From Gammaproteobacteria bacterium (GTDB lineage Bacteria > Pseudomonadota > Gammaproteobacteria > S012-40), in the NCBI GenBank assembly GCA_026982215.1, contig JALSHN010000381.1, positions 1 to 8,963 on the forward strand: 8,963 nucleotides of DNA, given 5' to 3'. A program made the position numbers and the translations under genes. The notes under the pieces are model-generated. The model saw nothing but the letters and a program-made list of their open reading frames with translations. It was not told where the DNA came from and searched no databases. Within the stretch, counting starts at the first letter, position 1. Every line of letters starts with the position of its first letter. Below are positions 1 through 6,822 of this stretch, one piece after another.

Positions 1-1098
1 AGGGTGCCCTTGTTCCAGCACGGCCATCAGGCGCTGTTCGCCGAACAGCTCGCCGGCCTCGTTCACCGCCTCGATGAGGCCATCGGAGTACACCAGCACC
101 CGGTCGCCGGGGGCCACCGCCAGGGTCTCCACACTCAATTGGAAGGTCTCGCCGCCCACCACGCCCAGGGGGAGATTGCGCGAGGCGGCGCGGGCCTTGA
201 GACGCCCGTCGCGACCGATGACCAACACCTCGGGCAGGCCGCAGTTGATCACCTCCAGGTGTCCCTTGCGGCTGTTGTGATGGATGAAGGCCGCGGCCAT
301 GAACAGCCCGGTGGGCAGTTTCTCCCGCAACTTTTTGTTGATCTCCAAGACGATGCTCTGCAACGAGAAACCACGGGCGGTCATGGCGTAGAAGATGTCG
401 GAGACCGGCATGGCGCCCAGGGCGGCGGACAGGCCGTGGCCGGTGAAGTCGCCCAGCATCAGGTGGCGGCCGTCGCCGGTGGGCCGGGGGGCGGCGAACA
501 CCACGTCGCCGTTGGTGATGGCCATGGGGGCGAAGTGCACCCGCAGGTTGTCCAGGGTCAGCGGGTTGGCGTGGAGGATCTTGGAGAACACCCGCTCGGC
601 CACCTCGTGTTCGGTCTGTAATCGGCGATGGTGCTGGAGCAGCTCGTCGCGCTGGGCGGCCACTTCGTTGTAGAGCTGACGCATGCGGTCCATGGCCTTG
701 AGCTTGGCGCGCAGCAGCATGTGGTTGTAGGGCTTGGGGAGGAAATCGTCGCCACCGCAGGCGACGCACAGCGCCAGGGATTCGTCGTCCAGCACCGAGG
801 TGAGGAAGATCACCGGCACGAAGCGCCCGGCGCTCAAGGACTTGATCAGGGTGGTGGCCTGGTAGCCGTCCATCTCCGGCATCATCACGTCCATCAGCAC
901 CATGTCGGGGCGCTCGGCCTGGAAGACCTCCACCGCGGCGGCGCCGTCGCCGGCCTCCAGCACCCGGTGGCCGTCCTGTTCCAGCATGGCCCGCAGGATG
1001 GCGCGGCTGGTGGCATCATCGTCCACCAACAGCAGGGTCAGCCGGGGGATGGCCCCGCAGACGGCTCGCCCGTCCCTGGGTAGTGCGGCCTCCTCCAT
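1..1098 (-). CDS. Response regulator receiver fused to PP2C/SpoIIE-type serine phosphatase (C-terminal end off window)
   Basis: 366 residues are visible and the frame is still open at the left edge. Residues 20-135 form a CheY-like receiver: acidic patch Asp26-28, phosphoacceptor Asp70 in LMDVMMPEMDG, Thr100 and Lys122 in LPKPY. A charged, helical linker (about 135-180) leads to a PPM/SpoIIE phosphatase domain with the expected metal-binding aspartates: NGD (Asp198), GDFTGHG (Asp217) and YSDG (Asp339). By family knowledge (RsbU, SpoIIE, HsbR) such enzymes dephosphorylate a phospho-Ser STAS protein, and the partner is probably the STAS protein encoded 7 bases upstream. Receiver phosphorylation presumably gates the phosphatase; CheA of this operon is a candidate donor (inference). 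The start is the ATG at 1098, right after the STAS stop. Its Shine-Dalgarno is weak, so translational coupling is likely. A C-terminal HATPase serine-kinase domain, as in HsbR, could follow outside the window. Confidence 0.93.
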   Translation of the reverse strand, partial: MEEAALPRDGRAVCGAIPRLTLLLVDDDATSRAILRAMLEQDGHRVLEAGDGAAAVEVFQAERPDMVLMDVMMPEMDGYQATTLIKSLSAGRFVPVIFLTSVLDDESLALCVACGGDDFLPKPYNHMLLRAKLKAMDRMRQLYNEVAAQRDELLQHHRRLQTEHEVAERVFSKILHANPLTLDNLRVHFAPMAITNGDVVFAAPRPTGDGRHLMLGDFTGHGLSAALGAMPVSDIFYAMTARGFSLQSIVLEINKKLREKLPTGLFMAAAFIHHNSRKGHLEVINCGLPEVLVIGRDGRLKARAASRNLPLGVVGGETFQLSVETLAVAPGDRVLVYSDGLIEAVNEAGELFGEQRLMAVLEQGHP

Positions 1099-1105
1099 CT
1101 CGGCG

Positions 1106-1411
1106 TCAATCCATTTTGAACAGGTGGTGGAAGTTGGAGATCTCGAGGATCTTGCGCAGCTCGGGGCTGACGTTGGTCAGTCGCACCCGCTCGGTGTCGC
1201 CACCGACGTGTTCCCGCAGCAGCAACAGCATCCCCAGGGCGGAGCTGTCCATGTATTCGGTGTCTTTGAAGTCGATGACGTAGCGGTCGGCAGCGGCCGC
1301 CTCGCCACTGTAGGCCTCGCGGAAGTCCTTGTGGAGGCTGAAGTCGAAGCGCCCGTGGATGGCGATGGTGACCGTGCGGCCGTCCGGGCTGATCTGGCGT
1401 TGCAGGTTCAT
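1106..1411 (-). CDS. STAS-domain anti-sigma factor antagonist (SpoIIAA/RsbV/HsbA-like)
   Basis: This 101-residue protein is a single STAS domain, the usual length for the family. It starts with a beta-strand pair ending in IHGRFDF, and carries the phosphorylation-loop motif MDSSALG at residues 54-60. The acceptor serine should be in the Ser56/Ser57 pair; Ser56 aligns with the acceptor of RsbV. In partner-switching systems such proteins, when unphosphorylated, bind and sequester a serine kinase/anti-sigma factor or another effector, and a PP2C phosphatase reactivates them. The next gene encodes exactly such a phosphatase, so the two form a likely pair. The RFDF-H-FR pattern recalls Pseudomonas HsbA, but orthology is not established. 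The start ATG at 1411 has a GAGGAG ribosome binding site 7 bases upstream. It lies 44 bases after cheB, with no terminator-like hairpin in the gap, so it probably belongs to the same transcript. Confidence 0.93.
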   Translation of the reverse strand: MNLQRQISPDGRTVTIAIHGRFDFSLHKDFREAYSGEAAAADRYVIDFKDTEYMDSSALGMLLLLREHVGGDTERVRLTNVSPELRKILEISNFHHLFKMD

Positions 1412-1455
1412 GGTGTCTCTCCTCGTCGCAATGGGGTTCGAGCGGTTTGTCTGTC

Positions 1456-2496
1456 TCAACCGGTCTGCAAACGGGCGAGCAGGCGGCCCGGGATCTCGCC
1501 CAGGGGAAGGATCTCGTCCACTCCGCCATGGGCCACCGCCTCGCCAGGCATGCCCCACACCACCGAAGTGGCCTCGTCCTGGGCGATGGTGTAGGCCCCG
1601 GCCTCGTGCATGGCCTTCATCCCCCGGGCGCCGTCGTCGCCCATGCCGGTGAGGATCACCCCCAGGGCATTGGGACCGACGTTCTCGGCCACCGAGTGGA
1701 ACAGCACGTCCACCGAGGGTTTGTGGCGGTTGACCCGGGGGCCGTCGTCCAGGCGACAAAGGTAACGGGCACCGCTGCGGCTCACTTTGAGGTGGCGATC
1801 GCCCGGGGCGATGTAGACGTGGCCGGGGAGGATCTGTTGGCCGTCTTCGGCCTCACAGACGATCATGGCGGCGCTCTTGTCCATCCGTTGGGCGAAGGGG
1901 CCGCTGAAGGCGGCGGGGATGTGCTGGGTGATGACGATGCCGGGGGTGTCCGGGGGCAGGACCTCGAGCAGGGCCTTGATGGCCTCGGTGCCACCGGTGG
2001 AGGCGCCCACGGCGATCACCTTGTCGGTGGATTTGAACATCCCAGCGCTCTTGAGTCGCGGGGGGGTGGGCCTGGCCTGCTCGGCACGCGCACGCACCCG
2101 CACCCGAGCCGCGGCCTTGACCTTGTCGATCAGGGTCTCGGCGTATTCCTCCAGGCTGTGGGCCACGTCCACGGCGGGCTTGGTGACGAAGTCCACCGCC
2201 CCCAGCTCCAGCGCCTTCAAGGTCACCTCGGCGCCCTTGGCGGTGAGCGAGGAGACCATCACCACCGGCATGGGGCGCAGGCGCATGAGGTTGGCGAGGA
2301 AGGTGAGGCCGTCCATGCGCGGCATTTCCACGTCCAGGGTGATCACATCGGGATTCAAGCGCTTGATCTTGTCGCGGGCGATGTAGGGGTCGGGGGCGGC
2401 GCCCACCACCTCGATCTCCGGGTCTTGATCGAGGATCTCGGTGAGCAGACGGCGCACCATGGCCGAGTCGTCCACCACCAGTACCTTGATGCTCAT
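1456..2496 (-). CDS. cheB: Chemotaxis response regulator protein-glutamate methylesterase/deamidase CheB
   Basis: CheB removes methyl groups from receptor glutamyl methyl esters (and deamidates glutamines), opposing CheR; it is activated by phosphotransfer from CheA. This 346-residue protein has normal length and both domains. The receiver (residues 1-120) has Asp9/Asp10, phosphoacceptor Asp55 in TLDVEMPRMDG and Lys107 in the TKP motif. The linker (about 125-155) is Arg- and Pro-rich. The C-terminal methylesterase domain has the catalytic triad Ser166 (VGASTGG), His192 (TQHIP) and Asp288 (TGMGDDGARG). The start ATG at 2496 is preceded by GGGAGG four bases upstream; that site abuts the TAG stop of cheD, and the two genes are 9 bases apart. 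The partner receptor, kinase and methyltransferase are in the same operon, which gives a complete adaptation pair. Confidence 0.97.
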   Translation of the reverse strand: MSIKVLVVDDSAMVRRLLTEILDQDPEIEVVGAAPDPYIARDKIKRLNPDVITLDVEMPRMDGLTFLANLMRLRPMPVVMVSSLTAKGAEVTLKALELGAVDFVTKPAVDVAHSLEEYAETLIDKVKAAARVRVRARAEQARPTPPRLKSAGMFKSTDKVIAVGASTGGTEAIKALLEVLPPDTPGIVITQHIPAAFSGPFAQRMDKSAAMIVCEAEDGQQILPGHVYIAPGDRHLKVSRSGARYLCRLDDGPRVNRHKPSVDVLFHSVAENVGPNALGVILTGMGDDGARGMKAMHEAGAYTIAQDEATSVVWGMPGEAVAHGGVDEILPLGEIPGRLLARLQTG

Positions 2497-2505
2497 GGGG
2501 CCTCC

Positions 2506-3141
2506 CTAGTCGAACAGTTCGATTTCGCCGGCCACCGGACCTTGGTTGAGGTCCTGGTAGTAGCTGCGCTCGCGGGCCACCAGGGTGTCGTTGTGCAGCG
2601 ATTCCAGTTTTTTCACCAGGACCTTGCCGCTGGCGGGGAAATAGACCACCTTGCGCGGCCAGGGCCCACCCAGGTCTTCGGCGGTCACTCGCAGTCCTTC
2701 ACTGCGCACGAAACAGCGGGCGAATTGGATGTTGCGCCGGCCGACGTCGCTCATCCCGGGCATCACCTGGCCACCACCGAACAGCTTGACCTCGAGGTTG
2801 TGGCGCCGGCCGCCGTGCTTGAGGATGGCGTTGATGAGCGATTCCATGGCGAACACGCCGTAACGGGCGGCCTCGCCCGTGCCTTCCACCCCCCCTTCGG
2901 GGAGCATGAAGTGGTTCATGCCACCGATGCCGAATTTGCGGTCGCGGATGCAGGCGGCCACGCAGGACCCCAGCACGGTGGTGATGAGCTCGTCCTTCAG
3001 GGTGACGTAGAGCTGGCCGGGGAGGATCTTGGCCGCCGGCATGTCACGGGTCTTATCCCAGTAGCGGTTGATGTGGGCGAACTCGGGCAGTGCCGGAGGC
3101 AGTTCGGGACGCTTGTCGTTTTTTTTCGCCAATGCGTTCAT
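2506..3141 (-). CDS. cheD: Chemoreceptor glutamine deamidase CheD
   Basis: CheD hydrolyses specific receptor glutamines to glutamates, which prepares methylation sites and modulates receptor signalling. The protein has 211 residues. The core begins near residue 38 (KILPGQLYVT). The catalytic Cys-His-Thr set is visible: Cys60 in VLGSCVAACIRD, His77 in GGMNHFMLP, and Thr54 six residues before the Cys, the same spacings as in Thermotoga CheD (Cys27, His44, Thr21). A roughly 35-residue N-terminal extension, longer than in Thermotoga CheD, is basic and proline-rich at first. The start ATG at 3141 overlaps the cheR stop as ATGA, and a modest GGAAGA site lies upstream, so translational coupling to cheR is likely. 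A cheR-cheD-cheB order is typical of Che2 (Aer2)-type clusters. No defects are seen. Confidence 0.96.
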   Translation of the reverse strand: MNALAKKNDKRPELPPALPEFAHINRYWDKTRDMPAAKILPGQLYVTLKDELITTVLGSCVAACIRDRKFGIGGMNHFMLPEGGVEGTGEAARYGVFAMESLINAILKHGGRRHNLEVKLFGGGQVMPGMSDVGRRNIQFARCFVRSEGLRVTAEDLGGPWPRKVVYFPASGKVLVKKLESLHNDTLVARERSYYQDLNQGPVAGEIELFD

Positions 3142-4007
3142 CGGATCTTCCGGTACATGGTCTTGCCGAGAGATTGGAAGCGCTCGCTCACCCGGTGCAG
3201 GGATTCGGAATGGCCGATGAACAGGTAACGCTGCGCTCCGAGGATGTCGGCATAGCGGTCGAACAACCGCCGTTGGGTGTCTTTGTCGAAGTAGATCACC
3301 ACGTTGCGGCAGAAGATGACGTCGAAGGGGCCGCGCATGGGCCAGGGGTGCATGAGGTTGAGCTGGCGGAAGGTGATCAGTCCGCGGATCTCGTCGGCGA
3401 TGCGCACCTTGCCGGCATTGGCGCCGCGACCACGGCGGAACCAGCGGCGGCGACGTTGCTCACTCACCCCTTCTAGGCGGCGTTCTTCGTAGATCCCCGA
3501 GGCCGCCTTGGCGACCACGTCGCTGTCCAGGTCGGTGGCGAGGATCTTGATGTCCCAGTCACGCGCCGCGCCCATCACTTCACGCACCACCATGGCGATG
3601 GAGTAGGGCTCTTCGCCGGTGGAACAGCCGGCCGACCAGATGCGCAGCCGGTGGCTGCCGGCGTTCTTACGCCTGAGCTCGGGCAGTACCGTCTCGGCCA
3701 GGTAGTCGAAGTGGTGCGGCTCGCGGAAAAAGGCGGTGAGGTTGGTGGTGATGGCGTTGATGCAGCGCATCAGCTCCTCGGGATCCGTCTCCACCCGGGC
3801 GTAGTAGCTGGTGAAATCGGACAACCCCAGGGCCCGCAGCCGCCGCCCCAGCCGGCTGTACACCAGGCTGCGCTTGGCATCGGAGAGGTGGATGCCGGTC
3901 TGCGCCTTGATGAGACGGCGGATCTTGTCGAAATCGGCGTCGGTGAAGACGAACCCCGCCTCGGTGGGATCCGCCTGCACCGGGGCCGCGCCGGCGGTGA
4001 GCGCCAT
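3138..4007 (-). CDS. cheR: Chemotaxis protein-glutamate O-methyltransferase CheR
   Basis: CheR transfers methyl groups from S-adenosylmethionine to receptor glutamates. With the start at 4007 the protein has 289 residues, the usual size. The N-terminal helical domain (residues 20-95) leads to the conserved TAFFREPHHF segment (91-100). The Rossmann methyltransferase domain shows SAM motif I as IWSAGCSTGEEPYS (123-136), the acidic strand end ATDLD (157-161), the FDVIFCRNVVIYF segment (228-240) and the C-terminal FIGHSESL (263-270). The Arg-rich stretch at 176-205 falls in the beta-subdomain, which in pentapeptide-dependent CheRs grips the receptor tail; the receptor encoded just upstream has such a tail (EWEEF). 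The ATG at 4007 is preferred over the in-frame ATG at 4022 because GGGAGGA sits 7 bases before it, and it overlaps the receptor stop by one base (TGATG). Confidence 0.96.
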   Translation of the reverse strand: MALTAGAAPVQADPTEAGFVFTDADFDKIRRLIKAQTGIHLSDAKRSLVYSRLGRRLRALGLSDFTSYYARVETDPEELMRCINAITTNLTAFFREPHHFDYLAETVLPELRRKNAGSHRLRIWSAGCSTGEEPYSIAMVVREVMGAARDWDIKILATDLDSDVVAKAASGIYEERRLEGVSEQRRRRWFRRGRGANAGKVRIADEIRGLITFRQLNLMHPWPMRGPFDVIFCRNVVIYFDKDTQRRLFDRYADILGAQRYLFIGHSESLHRVSERFQSLGKTMYRKIR

Positions 4008-6817
4008 CAGAATTCCTCCCACTCCTCGTCACTACCGGCGGCGGCCGGCGGGGCCTTGGGGCTCGGGGCGACGGCGCGGGCGCGCACCGAACGGGCCGGG
4101 GCCGCCGGATTGGGGGCAGGGGCTCGCGGTGCTTGCGGCACGGCAGCGGCCGCGTCTTCCTCGGAGAGGGTGAAGAAGCCGATGAGTTCGTTGAGACCGC
4201 GAGCCTGCTCGTCCAGGGACTCGGCAGCCGCGGCGGCCTCCTCCACCAGGGCGGCGTTCTGTTGGGTGACCTCGTCCATCTGTGAGATGGACTTATTCAC
4301 CTGCTCGATGCCGGCGGACTGTTCCTGACTGGCGGCGGCGATCTCGGCGATGATGTCGGAGACCTTCTTGACGCTGACCACGATCTCTTCCAGGGCCTTG
4401 CCGGTCTGGTTCACCAGTTCGGTGCCGTCCTCCACCTTCTCCACCGAGTCCTTGATCAGTGCCTTGATCTCCTTGGCGGCGGCCGCGGAGCGCTGGGCCA
4501 GGTTGCGCACCTCACCGGCCACCACCGCGAAGCCCCGACCCTGCTCACCGGCCCGGGCGGCCTCCACCGCGGCATTCAGGGCCAGCAGGTTGGTCTGGAA
4601 GGCGATCTCGTCGATCACGCCGATGATGTCGGCGATCTTCTTGCTGGACTGGTTGATCTCGCTCATGGCAGAGACGGCGCGCCCCACCACCTCACCGCCC
4701 CGCTCGGCCTGCTCACGGGCCCCGGAGGCCAGTTGATTGGCCTGGCGGGCGTTGTCGGCGTTCTGGCGTACCGTGGAGGTGAGCTCTTCCATGGAGGAAG
4801 CGGTTTCCTCCAGGGAGGCGGCCTGTTCCTCGGTGCGCTGGGAGAGATCGGTGTTGCCCTGGGCGATCTCGGCGGAGGCCGAGGCGATGTTGTGGGCGGC
4901 GGTACGGATCTCGCCCACCATCTTGCGCAGGTTGGCCACCGATTGGTTCACTGCATCGCGCAGCACGGCGAATTCGCCGGCGAAATCCCCATCCATGGCA
5001 CTGCTGAGATCGCCCTCAGCGAGGCGCTGCATCACCCGGGAGCTCTCGCGCACCGGGGTAACGATGGCATCCATGAGGCGGTTGATGCCGTCACCCAGCA
5101 CGCGCATGAACCCCTCGTAGCCTTCGGTGTCGATCCGGCGGTCCAACTGCCCCATCATCGCTTCGTCGATGAGGTTCTGGATCTGGCGCTGGGCGTCCTT
5201 TTGCTCGGTGATGTCCTCCCACTGGACCATGTTGCCCATGTACTCGCCGTTGGGGCCCTTGATCATGGTGGCGTGGACGGTGAATTCCAGATCACCCACC
5301 TGGATCTCGGCCTTGGCGGGAAGACGGGCGGGATCGGAGAGCAGCGCCCGTTGGTGGGCGGGGTTCTTGTGGAACTGGTCGATGTTCTGGCCCACCAGGT
5401 TGTTGACGTCCAGGGTGGGCCAGATGCGCCGCAGGGTGTCTTGGCGCTTGGCGAGCATGCGCTGCACCGCTGGGTTGACGTAGGTGATGTTGAGGTCTTC
5501 GTCGCAAATCATCAGGTTGGCGGCGGCGCCGTCCACCGCGGATTTGAGCCGCGCCACCTCCAGTTCCTTCTTGCGCAGTTCGGTGACGTCGGCCCATTCC
5601 AGGGTGTTGCCGACGTATTCGCCCTTGAGGTTATGGATGGCGGTGACCCGGATGTGGAAGGTGAGCGGGCCCACCTCGATGTCGGTCTCGAAGGGCAGGT
5701 TGGCCGGACTGGCCAGCAGTTGCCGTTGGTGGGCGGGGTTTTTGTGGAAGATGTCGATGCAGGTGCCCACCAGATTTTCGGGATCGAAGCCGGGGTAGAG
5801 CCCGCGCAGGGTGTCGGCGTTTTTGCGCATCAGCTCGCGGGTGGCCTCGTTGACGTATTCGATCACCAGGTCGCGGTTGATGGTCATCATCGCCGTCTGG
5901 GCGTTGTCCACTGCGGTCTGCAGCCGCTGGGCGCGCTCTTTTTCCTTGCGCTGTTCGGTGACGTCGGCCCATTGGACCACGTAGCCCACCCGTTCACCCT
6001 GGCGATTCACCAACACCCGGGTCTCGTGCTCGAAGATGAAGGGGCCGGGGGTGATCTCGCCCTTGCGCTTGTCGCCCGGGCGCAGGGTGGCGAGGATGTT
6101 CTTGATCGCCTGGGGGTCGCGGTGGTAGCGGTGGATGCTGCCACCCACCACTTGATCCACCCGGAAGCCGGGGAGGTACTTGGCCAATTCGGACTCCAGG
6201 CCCTGTAAAACCTCGCGCGCCTTGGCATTGACGAAGACGATGTTTTCGTCGGCATCGGCGATCATGATGTTCAGGGGGACGTGTTCCAGGATGTCCTTGA
6301 CCACGTCGAGATCGTCGACCACGGTGACGGCGCTGTTCATGTCGTGCTCCTCTTTTTCGGTTCCTGCGGTTGTCCGGTGGGTGTCTTCGGGGTAGGCGGC
6401 GATCATCGCCTCGGCCACCTGGGTGAGGGTGTCCCGCCAGGCCTGTTCCACCTCGGCGTCCCAGGCCTCGCCGGCGGCCTCGGCCATCACCTCCAGCAAC
6501 ACCTCGGCGGTGGGGGGATAATGTTCCGGGGCGATGCCGTAGCGGTGATGGGCCTCGCCCAGGTCTTTCAAGATCGCTTTCAGGTCTTCGGGACGGCGGA
6601 GGTTGTCCACCAGCAGCGACAGGCCGCCCACCAGCTTGGCCTGCTGCGATTCCATGTCGGTGTGCTGGAAGTAGTCCCGCAGCGCGGGGTGGCGCTGGAA
6701 CAGCCGCTCATAGAAACGGGCGGCCAGCTCGGGACCGTGGGCGGCGAGGGCCTCGAAGCTCCGCTCCACCAGTTCGATGGTCTGCATTTCGTGCTCCAGT
6801 CGGGTGTAGGCGTCCAT
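4007..6817 (-). CDS. Soluble Aer2-like chemoreceptor: globin, three PAS, HAMP-like pair, MCP signalling domain, EWEEF tail
   Basis: This 936-residue protein has no transmembrane segment, so it should be a cytoplasmic receptor that signals through CheW to CheA. Residues 1-145 form a globin of the flavohaemoglobin/Vitreoscilla type, with Tyr36 (B10), Phe50 (CD1), Gln59 (E7) and proximal His90 (F8). After a short linker come PAS1 (about 172-288), PAS2 (298-414) and PAS3 (423-539), each with a conserved His (232, 358, 483) followed 50-51 residues later by a Trp (283, 408, 533). Residues 543-635 look like two HAMP-like segments. The MCP hairpin (636-880) matches the Tar/Tsr 36-heptad class, with a methylation helix near 661-682 and the conserved tip IDEIAFQTNLLALNAAVEAA (735-754). 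A flexible Ala/Pro tail ends in EWEEF, a CheR-tethering pentapeptide. AGGAGG lies 5 bases before the ATG. The ligand is inferred to be O2, NO or CO. Confidence 0.93.
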   Translation of the reverse strand: MDAYTRLEHEMQTIELVERSFEALAAHGPELAARFYERLFQRHPALRDYFQHTDMESQQAKLVGGLSLLVDNLRRPEDLKAILKDLGEAHHRYGIAPEHYPPTAEVLLEVMAEAAGEAWDAEVEQAWRDTLTQVAEAMIAAYPEDTHRTTAGTEKEEHDMNSAVTVVDDLDVVKDILEHVPLNIMIADADENIVFVNAKAREVLQGLESELAKYLPGFRVDQVVGGSIHRYHRDPQAIKNILATLRPGDKRKGEITPGPFIFEHETRVLVNRQGERVGYVVQWADVTEQRKEKERAQRLQTAVDNAQTAMMTINRDLVIEYVNEATRELMRKNADTLRGLYPGFDPENLVGTCIDIFHKNPAHQRQLLASPANLPFETDIEVGPLTFHIRVTAIHNLKGEYVGNTLEWADVTELRKKELEVARLKSAVDGAAANLMICDEDLNITYVNPAVQRMLAKRQDTLRRIWPTLDVNNLVGQNIDQFHKNPAHQRALLSDPARLPAKAEIQVGDLEFTVHATMIKGPNGEYMGNMVQWEDITEQKDAQRQIQNLIDEAMMGQLDRRIDTEGYEGFMRVLGDGINRLMDAIVTPVRESSRVMQRLAEGDLSSAMDGDFAGEFAVLRDAVNQSVANLRKMVGEIRTAAHNIASASAEIAQGNTDLSQRTEEQAASLEETASSMEELTSTVRQNADNARQANQLASGAREQAERGGEVVGRAVSAMSEINQSSKKIADIIGVIDEIAFQTNLLALNAAVEAARAGEQGRGFAVVAGEVRNLAQRSAAAAKEIKALIKDSVEKVEDGTELVNQTGKALEEIVVSVKKVSDIIAEIAAASQEQSAGIEQVNKSISQMDEVTQQNAALVEEAAAAAESLDEQARGLNELIGFFTLSEEDAAAAVPQAPRAPAPNPAAPARSVRARAVAPSPKAPPAAAGSDEEWEEF
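4010..4024 (-). other. Codons for the C-terminal CheR-binding pentapeptide EWEEF
   Basis: The receptor ends in Glu-Trp-Glu-Glu-Phe just before its stop. This fits the xWxxF tail of Tar/Tsr (NWETF) and is nearly identical to GWEEF of P. aeruginosa Aer2/McpB, which recruits CheR2. It follows an Ala/Pro-rich flexible linker of about 50 residues, as expected for a tether. Confidence 0.9.
4014..4020 (-). promoter_or_regulatory. Ribosome binding site of cheR, inside the pentapeptide codons
   Basis: GGGAGGA on the minus strand is a strong Shine-Dalgarno sequence, with GGAGG ending 7 bases before the ATG at 4007. It decides the cheR start in favour of 4007 over 4022, which would lie upstream of this site. 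The same bases encode part of the Trp-Glu-Glu codons of the receptor tail. Confidence 0.85.
5348..5374 (-). repeat. Direct repeat copy within the PAS3 coding region
   Basis: This 27-base stretch matches 5723-5749 at 26 of 27 positions, exactly 375 bases (125 codons) away. It encodes FHKNPAHQR (482-490) in PAS3. It is the best conserved DNA core of a tandem domain duplication; the remaining PAS2/PAS3 similarity is visible mainly at protein level. Confidence 0.85.
5723..5749 (-). repeat. Direct repeat copy within the PAS2 coding region
   Basis: This is the partner of 5348-5374, with a single mismatch (a third-position base of the Lys/Asn neighbourhood). It encodes FHKNPAHQR (357-365) in PAS2, including the conserved candidate haem-ligand His358. 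Confidence 0.85.
6338..6352 (-). promoter_or_regulatory. Internal Shine-Dalgarno and ATG in the globin-PAS linker (Met160)
   Basis: On the minus strand GAGGAG (6352-6347) is followed after 6 bases by an in-frame ATG (6340-6338) that encodes Met160 of the receptor. The codons before it make a hydrophilic linker (EKEEHD). The arrangement is as good as the true ribosome binding sites of the neighbouring genes. It could start a 777-residue receptor that lacks the globin, or be the relic of the original start of a separate receptor gene. Whether it is used cannot be told from sequence. Confidence 0.6.
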
Positions 6818-6822
6818 CGTGT

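Noticed and set aside
4..621. Plus-strand open frame near the left edge
   Set aside because: It is antisense to the PP2C domain, whose motifs (GDFTGHG, YSDG) are unambiguous on the minus strand.
1412..1455. Possible promoter or terminator between cheB and the STAS gene
   Set aside because: The 44-base gap shows no GC-rich hairpin with a T run and no clear -35/-10 pair. Only the STAS ribosome binding site is evident.
1106..1759. Extended 217-codon version of the STAS gene
   Set aside because: The extra N-terminal 116 codons overlap cheB out of frame and have shadow-like Arg/Gly/Pro composition. The ATG at 1411 has a good ribosome binding site and gives a normal STAS length.
1447..3228. Long plus-strand open frame of 593 codons
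   Set aside because: It runs antisense to cheB, cheD and the end of cheR, which are certain by motif. Its product is His/Gly/Val-rich with no recognisable domain, which is typical of a mirror frame in GC-rich DNA.
3138..4022. CheR starting at 4022 (five extra residues)
   Set aside because: The upstream ATG would lie before the strong GGGAGGA site; that site is correctly spaced for 4007, and the one-base TGATG overlap is a standard coupling arrangement.
4733..6208. Plus-strand open frame of 491 codons
   Set aside because: It is antisense to the PAS/HAMP/MCP coding region, has biased Gly/His/Val composition and no family signature. It is a shadow frame.
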